Shown piece by piece: positions 1 through 8,997 of a stretch of 64,000 nt of DNA. The notes under the pieces were generated by a model that was not told the origin of the DNA, ran no database searches, and saw nothing but the letters and a program-made list of their open reading frames with translations. Within the stretch, counting starts at the first letter, position 1. Each line of letters starts with the position of its first letter. Both the position numbers and the translations under genes were made by a program. Source of the stretch: an uncultured Lachnospiraceae bacterium (lineage in GTDB: Bacteria > Bacillota > Clostridia > Lachnospirales > Lachnospiraceae); contig CALWLY010000016.1 of assembly GCA_944381635.1 (NCBI GenBank), forward strand, positions 1 to 64,000, read 5' to 3'.

Positions 1-1178
1 GCCTTATCGGTGTACAGGCTCAAAAACATCCCGTCAATTTCCTGATTCCGGGCTTCCAGCCGTTTCCGTTCCTTCTCAGTCTGGGAAGCGTCCACCAGAT
101 ACCGGCGCTCCATCCGGCTGCTGAGCCGCTGGTAGAACGCATCGGCGTCCTTCATGGCCTGCTCCGCCAATTCCTGTATATCCTTCAGCACCAGATTGTA
201 CAAATCCCTTGCCTCAATCTTGTGGCTGGTACAGGCGTTCTTGCCCAGCCGGTTGTAGGTCTGGCAGATATAGTATGCCCTGTCAATCGGCTCCCGCATC
301 TCGCCGGTGAAACGGTTCTTCCCGGTTCTGCCGACCTTTTCATACCGCACCTGCATGGACTTCCCGCAGGTGGCGCAGTAGACCAGCCCGTGGAACAGGT
401 TATAGAAGGGGCAGGCGTTGCCTTTCATAATGGTGGGCCTGCGGTCAATGATTTCCTGCACCTGTTCCCATTCCTCCGGCGTCACAATCGCCTCATGGCA
501 GCCCTCAATGACCTCCCATTCCTCACGGGGGATAATGTCATAAGTGTTGGAGCGGATGCCTTTCTGATGTGTCCGGCAGACAAGATGTGCGCCCTTATAA
601 AAGGGATTCCGCAGGATATGGCTGATCCTTGCGCTCCCCCATGAATAGTAGTTCACGTCACATTCTGTATTGCTTTTTACTCTGGTGATGGGGATTTTAT
701 CCTCCATGAGCTGCTTTGCGATCCGCATACAGCCCCAGCCGTCCAGTGCCATATCATAGATTTTTCGGATCACCGGCGCTGTCTCCGGGTCAAGGATCAG
801 ATGCCCTTTGTCCTCCGGGTCACGCATCAGGCCAAGAGGCGGCTGCCCGCCGCAGAACTTTCCCTGCCGGGAACGGGTCATGCGTCCCGCCAGCACCTTT
901 TTGGAAATATCCCGGCTGTACATATCGTTCAGGATATTCTTAAAGGGCGTGATGTCCATTTCCTGACGGGTCAGGCTGTCCACGCCGTCCGTGATGGCGA
1001 TATAGCGCACATTGTGTTTGGGGAAAAAGATTTCGATATAGCTTCCAGCTTCGATATAATTCCTGCCGAGCCTCGATAGGTCTTTCGTGATGACACAGCC
1101 GATTTTCCCCGCCTCAATGTCAGCGACCACCGTTTCACAGGGATAAAATCTGCCGTTATACATTTCTTCCAGAATCAT
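1..1178 (-). pseudogene. Large serine recombinase, N-terminally replaced and cut by the window edge
   Basis: Read on the minus strand from ATG 1178 (good site GGGAGGTG just upstream) and running off the window start. From about residue 18 it matches Tn4451/TndX-type large serine recombinases: ADIEAGKIGCVITKDLSRLG, then the recombinase domain (RQGKFCGGQPPLG), a zinc ribbon (CATCGKS) and the start of the coiled coil. The first residues (MILEEMYNGRFYPCE) instead look like the start of the small DUF6809 protein often encoded beside such recombinases. The catalytic-serine segment that should come first is therefore missing, and the product should be unable to cut DNA. An in-frame deletion joining two neighbouring genes is the simplest reading (inference). 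Confidence 0.75.
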
Positions 1179-1191
1179 GCGCCCACCTCCC

Positions 1192-1569
1192 TCAGACAAA
1201 AATCATCTCAGACAGGATGATTTCCTCTGCCCGGCTGCGGATGCTGTTCATGCCCCCGACCCATGCAAGCTGGTCACGGGCTTTCAGTTCCTCGGTGACA
1301 CCCTCCGCCTCCTGCATCTGCGAGACGATACACGCCAGCCGGTCAGCGGCCTGTTCGTTCAGGTCAGCAAGATATGTCCAGAGTTTTCCCGACAGAAGCA
1401 GTGCATTGTACTGGCCGGGCCGGTGTTCTTGCAGAAACGCCTTGTGCATCCGGCCCCACCGTCCAATGGGGCGGCTTTCCTCCGGCAGCTTCAGATCGGG
1501 GATGTAGTAGTCTCCCACCAGCGTGTAGCTGATGCCGTTTTGATGGATTTTCTTTGGTAAATGCTCCAT
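1192..1569 (-). CDS. tnpV: TnpV family transposon protein
   Basis: 125 residues, start ATG 1569 preceded by AGGAGGTCGA. It resembles TnpV, a small accessory protein of Tn4451-like and related conjugative elements whose role is not settled. Typical features are the opening [20 protein letters not shown], the segment [20 protein letters not shown] and a helical C-terminus ending in [14 protein letters not shown]. It lies 13 bases upstream of the broken recombinase on the same strand, so the two were probably one operon. The gene itself looks intact although its neighbour is not. Confidence 0.8.
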   Translation of the reverse strand: MEHLPKKIHQNGISYTLVGDYYIPDLKLPEESRPIGRWGRMHKAFLQEHRPGQYNALLLSGKLWTYLADLNEQAADRLACIVSQMQEAEGVTEELKARDQLAWVGGMNSIRSRAEEIILSEMIFV

Positions 1570-1662
1570 GTTCGACCTCCTGTATTCAGTTTTTTCAGAA
1601 TCCAGTTGATCGTGTCCCTGTTCATGATAAATTCAAGGCAACTGAACTCTTCACGAACAAGT

Positions 1663-3009
1663 ATGGCATATCCAATCAATGGCCTGATGAATGACCGTTT
1701 TGCTTATAAAACATCCAGCGACATCCGAAGAACTTTTGATACCAAACGGCGAAAAGGCGAGTTCATCGGCGCCTTTGCGCCTTATGGTTACAGCAAGTCG
1801 CCGGAGGATAAAAACAGCCTGATCATAGATCCGGAAGCGGCGGAGGTAGTGAAAAATATTTTTCAGTGGTATGTCTGCGGAGACGGGAGCAGGGAAATGG
1901 CCAAAAGGCCTGACGGTACAGAGTGGGAAAGGCCAAAAGGCAGTATGAGCAAGGAGGGGATTGCCAGGAAACTGAATGCGCTGGGCATACTCAATCCGTC
2001 GGCTTATAAACGGAGCAAGAGGCTGAAATATCAGAATCCCCACGCGGCAGAAAATGACGGTCTCTGGCAGGGAGGCAGTGTGGCAAAGATTCTTTCCAAT
2101 GAAATGTATGTCGGAACGATGGTGCAGGGAAAGCAGAGAGTCATCAGCTACAAAGTCCATGAAAGGACAGCGGTACCCGAAGCGGAATGGTACAAAATCC
2201 CTAACACCCATGAACCCATCATAGATAAAAAAACGTTTGCTCTGGCACAGGAAATAGGGAAAAAGGATATTCGATGTGCGCCGGGAAAACAGCAGAATTA
2301 TCTTTTTTCCGGATTTTTAAAATGTGCGGACTGTCATAAAGCAATGACGAGGAAAACATCCAAAGGCATTGTGTATTTTAACTGTTCTACCTACAAAAGA
2401 AAATCCAAAGAAAAATGCACCATTCATTCTCTGCGGCTTGATGTGTTGGAATCCGTGGTTTGGACGGTCATTCAAAAGCAGATTGCGGCTGGGACAAAGC
2501 CGAAAAAAGAGACAGGGATGACAAAAAAGTTTTCCACAGAACAGCAGAAAATTAAGCAGCAAAAAGCAGGGAGACTGAAAGCACTTTTAAAACAACGCTG
2601 TCAGGAAGAAAAGAAAGTGGAAACTCTGCTCACAGAGCTTTATCTGGACTGGAAAAATGGGGATATCAGCCGGGAACAGTATCGAAAAGTGAAGGACAGA
2701 TTGGAAACCAGGGACAGACAGATAAAGGCTGCAGTTTCCCACATCGAAGAGGAAATGACAGCAGCAGATTCTAACATCAAAGACAAAATGGCAGCTGCAG
2801 ATTTGGAGACGAAGCCATTTTTTTGCCAAGACTTTCCGGAAAATAAAAACAGTTTATTTTTGTGCCAGGGACTTCTTGCTCAAATGGTAAAGGAAATTCT
2901 GATACATGAAAACAGGGAGATTACCATGGTGTTTAAATTTGAGGACCCATATTTGCCAGTCCTTGTGTCTTCCTCCAAGATTCCGGGAAATGGAAGCAGT
3001 TGTCAGTAA
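1663..3009 (+). pseudogene. Large serine recombinase lacking its catalytic domain
   Basis: The open frame extends back to 1561, but recombinase homology begins near ATG 1663 ([20 protein letters not shown]) and continues through the DNA-binding recombinase domain (KRRKGEFIGAFAPYGY), a zinc ribbon (CADC near residue 220 of this fragment, with later Cys pair) and a long Lys/Glu-rich coiled coil. The N-terminal resolvase domain of about 130 residues with the nucleophilic serine is absent. The sequence upstream of 1660 belongs to the oppositely oriented TnpV element, so this copy was probably cut by that insertion or by a later rearrangement. It should be inactive as a recombinase. Confidence 0.75.
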
Positions 3010-3016
3010 AATTTTA

Positions 3017-3045
3017 TTGACAAGAGGGAGAGAAATGAATACAAT
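3017..3045 (+). promoter_or_regulatory. Sigma-A promoter of arsR-arsC
   Basis: TTGACA at 3017-3022, 17-base spacer, TACAAT at 3040-3045: close to consensus. It starts 8 bases after the stop codon of the recombinase fragment, so the arsenic genes have their own promoter. Confidence 0.8.
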
Positions 3046-3047
3046 AA

Positions 3048-3071
3048 TCACATCAAAATAATTTGATGTGA
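3048..3071. promoter_or_regulatory. ArsR operator palindrome
   Basis: Perfect inverted repeat: TCACATCAAA at 3048-3057, spacer ATAA, TTTGATGTGA at 3062-3071. It begins 2 bases after the -10 box, covers the likely transcription start, and its right arm runs into the ribosome binding site (AGGTGA, 3071-3076). This is the expected position for an ArsR/SmtB dimer blocking transcription (family knowledge); binding is inferred. Confidence 0.8.
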
Positions 3072-3080
3072 GGTGAAGAC

Positions 3081-3392
3081 ATGGAGGAGACCTATCAAAA
3101 AGACGTCAAGGTTTTCAAGGCTCTCTGTGACCCGAAACGTCTTGCGATACTGGAGCAGCTGCGAAGCGGAGAAAAGTGTGCCTGTAAACTGCAGGAGCCT
3201 TTGGATTTGACGCAGTCAGGGCTGTCTTATCATATGAAAATACTTTGTGACTCCGGAATTGTTGTCAGTCGTCAGGAGGGAAAATGGACGCATTATCGGC
3301 TGAGTTTATCAGGCAGAGATTATGCGCTGGACTTGTTAAAGCGACTGACCACACCGGATGCAGAACAACAGGAATGCTGCAAAAAAGGATAG
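3081..3392 (+). CDS. arsR: ArsR/SmtB family metalloregulator
   Basis: 103 residues, a normal size for this winged-helix repressor family, which leaves DNA when As(III) or a similar metal(loid) binds. The HTH is visible as LDLTQSGLSYHMKILCDSGI followed by the wing (RQEGKWTHYRLS). The metal site characteristic of ArsR is present as CACK (Cys33 and Cys35) at the start of the DNA-binding domain, and an additional Cys pair lies near the C-terminus (ECCKKG). Start ATG 3081 is set by AGGTGA. It lies 55 bases before arsC, with which it is probably co-transcribed and autoregulated through the palindrome at 3048-3071. Confidence 0.9.
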   Translation: MEETYQKDVKVFKALCDPKRLAILEQLRSGEKCACKLQEPLDLTQSGLSYHMKILCDSGIVVSRQEGKWTHYRLSLSGRDYALDLLKRLTTPDAEQQECCKKG

Positions 3393-3397
3393 TTTGA

Positions 3398-3420
3398 CGC
3401 CATCCAACATTTCGATGGCG
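3398..3420 (+). other. Small hairpin between arsR and arsC
   Basis: CGCCATC (3398-3404) and GATGGCG (3414-3420) form a 7-bp stem with a 9-base loop. There is no T-run after it, so it is more likely an RNA processing or stability element than a terminator. Confidence 0.4.
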
Positions 3421-3447
3421 CTCATTCAAAAGGCAAGGGGGTAATAT

Positions 3448-3855
3448 ATGGAGAACAAACCAAAAGTAGCGTTTATTTGTGTCCACAATTCCTGCAGAAG
3501 TCAGATTGCAGAAGCGCTGGGAAAACATTTCGCTTCGGATGTATTTGAAAGCTATTCTGCAGGGACTGAGACAAAACCGAAAATAAATCAGGATGCGGTG
3601 CGCCTTATGAAACAACTCTACGGCATTGATATGGAGCGGACCCAGAGAAGTAAGCTTTTGTCAGAGATTCCGCCGGCAGATGTAGTTATCACAATGGGAT
3701 GCAATGTAAATTGTCCCTGTTTGCCCTGCAAACACAGAGAGGATTGGGGACTGGATGATCCCACCGGAAGCAGTGATGAAGTATTTATGGAAGTAATCAA
3801 AACCATCGAAGAGAAAATTTTGAAATTAAAGGAACAATTACGGTCTGATTTTTGA
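3448..3855 (+). CDS. arsC: Arsenate reductase, thioredoxin-coupled low-molecular-weight phosphatase type
   Basis: 135 residues. Reduces arsenate to arsenite in the cytoplasm. The phosphatase P-loop CVHNSCR (Cys11 to Arg17, CX5R) sits near the N-terminus, and the resolving-cysteine region GCNVNCPC (Cys85, Cys89, Cys91) precedes the aspartate motif LDDPTG (about 102-107), the arrangement of the Bacillus/Staphylococcus ArsC family. Start ATG 3448 follows AAGGGGGT. Reduction normally needs an arsenite exporter (ArsB, Acr3 or similar) to give resistance; none is encoded in this window, so either it is elsewhere or the cassette has lost it. Confidence 0.88.
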   Translation: MENKPKVAFICVHNSCRSQIAEALGKHFASDVFESYSAGTETKPKINQDAVRLMKQLYGIDMERTQRSKLLSEIPPADVVITMGCNVNCPCLPCKHREDWGLDDPTGSSDEVFMEVIKTIEEKILKLKEQLRSDF

Positions 3856-3858
3856 TTC

Positions 3859-3910
3859 TAGCGTCGGTGTACAGGGGGACAATACGCCTTAGCCCTGTAC
3901 ACCGACGCTA
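3859..3910. repeat. R1 palindromic repeat, copy a
   Basis: TAGCGTCGGTGTACAGGG (3859-3876) is the exact reverse complement of 3893-3910; the 16-base loop contains ACAATACGCC. Two further copies lie at 15050-15101 and 23007-23074. This copy sits between the arsC stop and the broken start of the collagen-like gene and may also act as a terminator-like hairpin for arsRC. Confidence 0.85.
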
Positions 3911-4718
<808 letters not shown>

Positions 4719-4729
4719 AGCCTGAAACC

Positions 4730-4759
4730 GTGCCGGAGCAGAGAAATCTGTTCCGGCAC
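4730..4759 (+). terminator. Possible terminator hairpin after the collagen-like gene
   Basis: GTGCCGGAGCAG (4730-4741) pairs with CTGTTCCGGCAC (4748-4759) with one wobble. The following sequence has no immediate T-run, so termination is uncertain. Confidence 0.45.
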
Positions 4760-4838
4760 ACTTGACGGCTGCCTGGATTTTTATTATAAAAAAAGTGTGC
4801 GCTCTGGCGCAGAATTGACGGAAAGGCAGGAGAAAGAA

Positions 4839-5432
4839 ATGTATGAAAAACCCGAAGTTCCCATAAATTGCCTGTTTCAGGCCTGTTACAATCCCCGGTT
4901 GGAGGCAGAAATCAGCAGATGCAAGGAAATATGTTATCGATATAATCAGCTGAGTCCCAACGATAAGGAAAAGCAAGAGGAAATTCTTCGAAAACTGCTT
5001 GGAAAAATGGGAGAAAATGTTACGTTTATGCAGCCGTTCTGGTGTGACTATGGCTATAACATTTCTGTGGGAGATTATTTTTATGCAAACCACAATCTGG
5101 TCATAACAGACGGTGCGAAAGTTACTTTTGGGGACTCGGTCTTCATTGCTCCAAACTGCTGTTTTACCACCGCCGAACATGCGATAGATCCGCAGCAGCG
5201 AAAGGCGGGAATGGAAATAGCAATGCCTATTACAGTGGGAAATAATGTCTGGATCGGCGCGGGGAGTACAATCCTTGCAGGAGTGACCATCGGAGATAAT
5301 ACGATTATCGGTGCCGGAAGTGTTGTCACCAAATCCATACCGGCTAATGTGATTGCTGTGGGAGTACCCTGCAAAGTGCTCAGGGAGATCACGGAGGAGG
5401 ACAAATACCGTTATCCTATCTATGAGAAATAA
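4839..5432 (+). CDS. Sugar O-acetyltransferase (maltose/galactoside acetyltransferase family)
   Basis: 197 residues from ATG 4839, chosen because GGCAGGAG lies 6 bases upstream; the longer frame from GTG 4797 has no ribosome site. Left-handed beta-helix hexapeptide repeats are clear (TVGNNVWIGAGSTILAGVTI, GDNTIIGAGSVV), with the acceptor-site region DYGYNISVGDYFYANHN and the active-site His segment TTAEHAIDP. The family moves acetyl from acetyl-CoA to a sugar hydroxyl; the real substrate is not evident. The N-terminus (INCLFQACYNPRLEAE) is diverged from the usual AGELYDPxDPEL. A paralogue lies at 47379-47990. Confidence 0.85.
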   Translation: MYEKPEVPINCLFQACYNPRLEAEISRCKEICYRYNQLSPNDKEKQEEILRKLLGKMGENVTFMQPFWCDYGYNISVGDYFYANHNLVITDGAKVTFGDSVFIAPNCCFTTAEHAIDPQQRKAGMEIAMPITVGNNVWIGAGSTILAGVTIGDNTIIGAGSVVTKSIPANVIAVGVPCKVLREITEEDKYRYPIYEK

Positions 5433-5452
5433 GAAATGAAAAAATCTTACCA

Positions 5453-5574
5453 AAAAGGGTGTTTAAATCCCGGGAAAATTCCGTTTGCAGCAGCCTGTTT
5501 TCAGAAAGCAGCGGCTATTTGAAAAACAAGCTGTTTACAAACAAAGAGTTTCCCAGGATTTAAAACACCCTTTT
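5453..5574. repeat. R4 long-loop hairpin, copy a (bidirectional terminator?)
   Basis: The left arm around 5453-5477 (AAAAGGGTGTTTAAATCC, then CGGGAAA) pairs with 5549-5574 (TTTCCC, GGATTT, AAAACACCCTTTT) with one bulge. The loop is about 70 bases and contains CTGTTTACAAACAAAGAG. It lies between convergent genes, so it may terminate both. A similar layout recurs at 39465-39568. Confidence 0.65.
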
Positions 5575-7060
5575 ATGCTTCTAAAGTGATATGAATGGAA
5601 ATCTCACCGGTAGAGGAAGCCGGCAGAAACGGCTGCTCCTGGGCTATTCCGTTGATGGAAAAGGAGCGGATGTTTGCTCCGGTTCCGCAGATGGTGAGAC
5701 TGATTTTGCTCTGACCGTAATAAAACTCACGCAGCGAGAGGCTTCCGAGTTTTTCATCCAGAACAGGAGAAAAGTAAATGCCTTCCGGTGTAAAATGCAT
5801 GCCGCACAGATCAAGAAGAACCATGCGGATATAGGCTGTAGCGCTCCAGGTCTGGCGGTTACAGGAATGCCATTCGAAGATGGGCCCGTCCCCTTCCTGT
5901 CTGCCGCCGTAAATCCTGCCGTCTATGGGGTGGTAGATTTCAGAAAACTGCCAGTCTCTGTAAACGTGATCGGTTAAAGTGTAAAACTCGTGGAAAAAAG
6001 CGGGAAACTTTCCGGCTTTAGCGGCAGCATCGGCCCAGAAACCCTGAGCATGCGGCCATACGGTTCCGCTGTGGCGGCCGAACCCCTGCCCGTCGGAAGT
6101 ATCGTAACGGGAAAAAGAGGGCCATACACAGGGAATTCCGGCGGGAGCAATGTGGCAGTTTTGAAAAATCAGTTCTGTCTGTCTTTCGTCCGCAATGTGA
6201 AAAAGCAGTGCAAAGGCAAGTCCCAGAGCTTCCTGAGAAGTGCAGAGGTGTTCTTCGGGCCAGGAAGCCAGATAATAGGCATAAGTGCCTTCCTTTTCCA
6301 TCCAGAAATGATGATTTATGGATGCGCGGAGCTTTTGAGCCATCTTTTTGAAAGGAGTTTCCGGAAAGCTGCGGGAATCCGATTCACAGCCGCAGGACTT
6401 AAGATGCAGTTCTGTTTCCATTTTTTCTGCCAGCTCATAGGCGCGGTAATAGAGGCAGTTGGTAGAGAGTGTATAAAGAGGCATGCCGATGCCGCCTTTT
6501 GCAGTCAGCTCTTTTTCCAGCTTGTCCTGGTTGCATTCCCACCAATGGGTGATGCCGGAATTTCCTTCGTTGTGGGAGGAAAATTCGTCTCCATAGGCGG
6601 CAATACCGTCGCCGTAGCAGGCCGGACCGGAAAAAAGTTCGTATTTTAAGTTGTATTCGGTGCGCTCAAAAAAAGCAAGGGAGTTTTTCACGCTCTCACA
6701 GGCAAGGCTGAGAAAGTCATGATCTTTGGTGTAGAGATAATACTGCCAGGCGCCTTCTGCCCAGATGATGGCATCCCAGTACTGCCCGCCGATGCGCACG
6801 CCGTTCTCGTCTCTTATGAGCACGGAAAGAAGCGTGTTTTTGGCTTCTTCGGGGAACAAAAGCCCTGCGCCGTTCCAAACGTTGATCGCGGCATCTCTTG
6901 TCCAGGGAGTATCATATTCCAGACCTGCCAGAACGACAGGGGAAGGAGTGGTCAGCAGGCCATCCTGAAAAAGACGTATATTGCCAAAAAGGTCTCCCAG
7001 CGCAATGCGGAAGACCTGATTGACTTTTTCATTTTCTGTCTGAAGATAAATAGGATTCAT
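5573..7060 (-). CDS. Six-hairpin (alpha/alpha)6 glycosidase, debranching/GH63-like
   Basis: 495 residues, no signal peptide, so cytoplasmic. It has the layout of (alpha/alpha)6-barrel glycosidases: an early YDTPWTRDAAIN motif with the Arg-Asp pair typical of such active sites, GQYWDAIIWAEGAWQYYLYT, a central GGIGMPLYTLSTNCLYYRAYE, and late FGRHSGTVWPHAQGFWADAA and FEWHSCNRQTWSA. I cannot assign the exact GH family or substrate; a debranching or glucosidase-type function is plausible. It is the last gene of a minus-strand set after dagK and the PAP2 gene (39-base gap), an odd partner for lipid enzymes. Confidence 0.7.
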   Translation of the reverse strand: MNPIYLQTENEKVNQVFRIALGDLFGNIRLFQDGLLTTPSPVVLAGLEYDTPWTRDAAINVWNGAGLLFPEEAKNTLLSVLIRDENGVRIGGQYWDAIIWAEGAWQYYLYTKDHDFLSLACESVKNSLAFFERTEYNLKYELFSGPACYGDGIAAYGDEFSSHNEGNSGITHWWECNQDKLEKELTAKGGIGMPLYTLSTNCLYYRAYELAEKMETELHLKSCGCESDSRSFPETPFKKMAQKLRASINHHFWMEKEGTYAYYLASWPEEHLCTSQEALGLAFALLFHIADERQTELIFQNCHIAPAGIPCVWPSFSRYDTSDGQGFGRHSGTVWPHAQGFWADAAAKAGKFPAFFHEFYTLTDHVYRDWQFSEIYHPIDGRIYGGRQEGDGPIFEWHSCNRQTWSATAYIRMVLLDLCGMHFTPEGIYFSPVLDEKLGSLSLREFYYGQSKISLTICGTGANIRSFSINGIAQEQPFLPASSTGEISIHITLEA

Positions 7061-7099
7061 AAATTATATCCCCTCTGTGTTTATTTTTGAATCAGCAAA

Positions 7100-7777
7100 T
7101 TATGAGCCGGCGCGGACTCTTTTGTCGGTGCGCCGTTTGGATGTGCGCCAGCTTGCCACAACATCCCAGTAGTAAACAGCCACATACATAAAAGCAGCCA
7201 TTACAAAAGCTGTGAGCACGTCAAAAACAGAATGCTGTTTTAAAAACATAGTAGCAAGAATGATGCTTCCGCAGAGGAAGCAGGAAGAACGGCGCAGCCA
7301 TTTTTTGCTGTAAAGTTCCTCATTGGTCAGGATGGCAAAATGCACGCCCAGGGAGTTGTAAACGTGGATACTTGGCCAGAGATTCGTGGGCGTATCTGTC
7401 TGCCAGAGAGCAGCCACCATATGGGAAAAAATATTGTCCCTTGGCAGAACTGCCGGGCGAAGCTGATGTCCGTTGGGAAAGAACGTGGAAATCAACAGAA
7501 ATACGGTCATTCCCACAGCAAGAAAGATACAGCTTCTGTAATAATCCTCTTTGTTTTTAAATCCCAGATAAATCACCACAGCAGGGACATAAAGAAACCA
7601 GAGAAAATAAGGGATCACAAACACTTCGCAAAAGGGAATGTAATCATCAATATTCATATGAATGATCTGATAATCGCTTGTCACGGTTTTTTCCAGGTGA
7701 GAAAACCAGAACATATAAATCAACGTATAAAGAAGCATTGGTAAAAAGTGTTTGTAACGTTTTAAAAAGGTTTTCAT
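7100..7777 (-). CDS. PAP2-superfamily membrane phosphatase
   Basis: 225 residues with about six membrane segments. The PAP2 signature is recognisable as GHQLRPAV (basic residue and RP), PSIHVYNSLGVHFAI (PSxH), and KQHSVFDVLTA (catalytic HxxxD). Such enzymes remove phosphate from lipid phosphates such as phosphatidic acid or undecaprenyl pyrophosphate; the substrate is not evident from sequence. It follows the diacylglycerol-kinase-like gene by 33 bases, so the kinase and the phosphatase could act on opposite sides of one lipid cycle (inference). The C-terminus is basic (RTSKRRTDKR). Confidence 0.82.
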   Translation of the reverse strand: MKTFLKRYKHFLPMLLYTLIYMFWFSHLEKTVTSDYQIIHMNIDDYIPFCEVFVIPYFLWFLYVPAVVIYLGFKNKEDYYRSCIFLAVGMTVFLLISTFFPNGHQLRPAVLPRDNIFSHMVAALWQTDTPTNLWPSIHVYNSLGVHFAILTNEELYSKKWLRRSSCFLCGSIILATMFLKQHSVFDVLTAFVMAAFMYVAVYYWDVVASWRTSKRRTDKRVRAGS

Positions 7778-7810
7778 GAAAAAGCCTTCCTTTCTGAAAA
7801 ACTGACATCA

Positions 7811-8752
7811 TCAGTATACAAACCGGAGAATACCGGGCAGGCATTCTATATGGATTTCAGAAGCCTGACAGGGAATTTCGCCGTCTGTGTGCACCGTAAG
7901 AGGGGTGGAAACACGGATGGTGATTTCCTTCCCGCGGTATAAATAGATGCCGGAAAAACGGTTATGTTTTGCGGCCAGAGCCGACAACAGAACAACCGGT
8001 ATTTTCCATTTCGGGATATCATCTGCCACGCATATGTCAAGAAGGCCGTCGTCATGGACTGCGGAAGGGCAGAAGCCAAAGCCGCCTCCTTCGTAGCGAT
8101 GGGACATGACGGCAGTAAAAAACATCCGCTGAAAGGGCATAACCCGCATACCGTCTATAAAAAGCTCACCGGTACAAAAATGGGAGGCGATAAGCTGATG
8201 GATGCCAATGCCAAGGTAGGTCAGTTTGCCAAGATGCAGCCGGTTGAGAAAACGTTTGAGCGGAGAAGAAAGCGCTTCTTTGCAGACAGCCGCATCAAAG
8301 CCGATGCCGCTGCTGACACAGAAACGCCGCTCCCGATCCGTTCCGTCCTCCGAAGTGTAAGTGAGTTTTCCGATATCCATAGCATATTCGTGGTGTTCTC
8401 TTAAAATGTGCTTCAGCGCACCTAAAGGAGCGCTGTCAATGCTCATATCCCTTGCCAGGTCATTGCTGGAGCCGGTTGGAATGTAGCTGAGCTTTGTCTT
8501 TTTAAAATTGCAGATACCTGCAATGGCTTCATTTACAGTTCCGTCGCCGCCAAGGACAACCAGATGGACGTCTTCCGCTTCGTCTTTGAGCGAAGAAGTT
8601 ATCTCTCTGACAATTTCTGTAACATGTCCCGGGTGATCGGAAAGGTAATAACAGTAATCAATATTTTTCTCTTTTAAGTACTGCTCCAAAAGCTGCCAGT
8701 ATTTTTTCCCGCGCCCGGAGCAGGAGACGGGATTTATAATAAAGGTATACAT
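7811..8752 (-). CDS. dagK: Diacylglycerol/lipid kinase (DagK/YegS family)
   Basis: 313 residues. The catalytic domain has VVLGGDGTVNEAIAG (GGDGT nucleotide-binding motif, about residues 66-80), followed by YIPTGSSNDLARD and the second domain with DDGLLDICV and DGEIPC near the end. The family phosphorylates diacylglycerol or a related lipid with ATP at the membrane face. It is first in a minus-strand set with the PAP2 gene and the glycosidase, and has a well-placed promoter (8789-8817). The ribosome site AAGAG is weak. Confidence 0.85.
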   Translation of the reverse strand: MYTFIINPVSCSGRGKKYWQLLEQYLKEKNIDYCYYLSDHPGHVTEIVREITSSLKDEAEDVHLVVLGGDGTVNEAIAGICNFKKTKLSYIPTGSSNDLARDMSIDSAPLGALKHILREHHEYAMDIGKLTYTSEDGTDRERRFCVSSGIGFDAAVCKEALSSPLKRFLNRLHLGKLTYLGIGIHQLIASHFCTGELFIDGMRVMPFQRMFFTAVMSHRYEGGGFGFCPSAVHDDGLLDICVADDIPKWKIPVVLLSALAAKHNRFSGIYLYRGKEITIRVSTPLTVHTDGEIPCQASEIHIECLPGILRFVY

Positions 8753-8788
8753 AAAACGCTCTTTTCTTTTTTCCTTATTTCGAAATGT

Positions 8789-8817
8789 ATTCTAGCAGAA
8801 AAGCAGAAACGAGTAAA
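8789..8817 (-). promoter_or_regulatory. Promoter of the dagK-PAP2-glycosidase operon
   Basis: On the minus strand TTTACT (8812-8817), 17-base spacer, TAGAAT (8789-8794) with the extended -10 TGC before it. It is divergent from the glyA promoter about 110 bases away. Confidence 0.65.
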
Positions 8818-8903
8818 TAGGAGAAGAAAGGGTTTAAGAAAATGTTTCGAATTATTTTCTCCTTTTTTCTTTAATCCGGAAGGACCTCTGTCGTTTTACC
8901 TTC

Positions 8904-8932
8904 TGTACACTGCTGGCAAGTTATGTTATAAT
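8904..8932 (+). promoter_or_regulatory. Promoter of glyA
   Basis: TGTACA (8904-8909), 17-base spacer, TATAAT (8927-8932), with an extended -10 (TGT immediately before TATAAT). This leaves a leader of about 60 bases before ATG 8998, in which no riboswitch is evident. Confidence 0.75.
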
Positions 8933-8997
8933 CTAAAACACATGATTTAGCCCATTAACACGGTAATATTTGAAAAAAGAGGGAGGAAACGGATAAT

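Noticed and set aside
1491..1679. A 62-codon minus-strand frame upstream of tnpV
   Set aside because: It overlaps the tnpV start in another frame and resembles no family I know; it may be remnant sequence of the element.
4797..4838. GTG start extending the first acetyltransferase by 14 codons
   Set aside because: No ribosome site precedes GTG 4797, while ATG 4839 has GGCAGGAG at good spacing.
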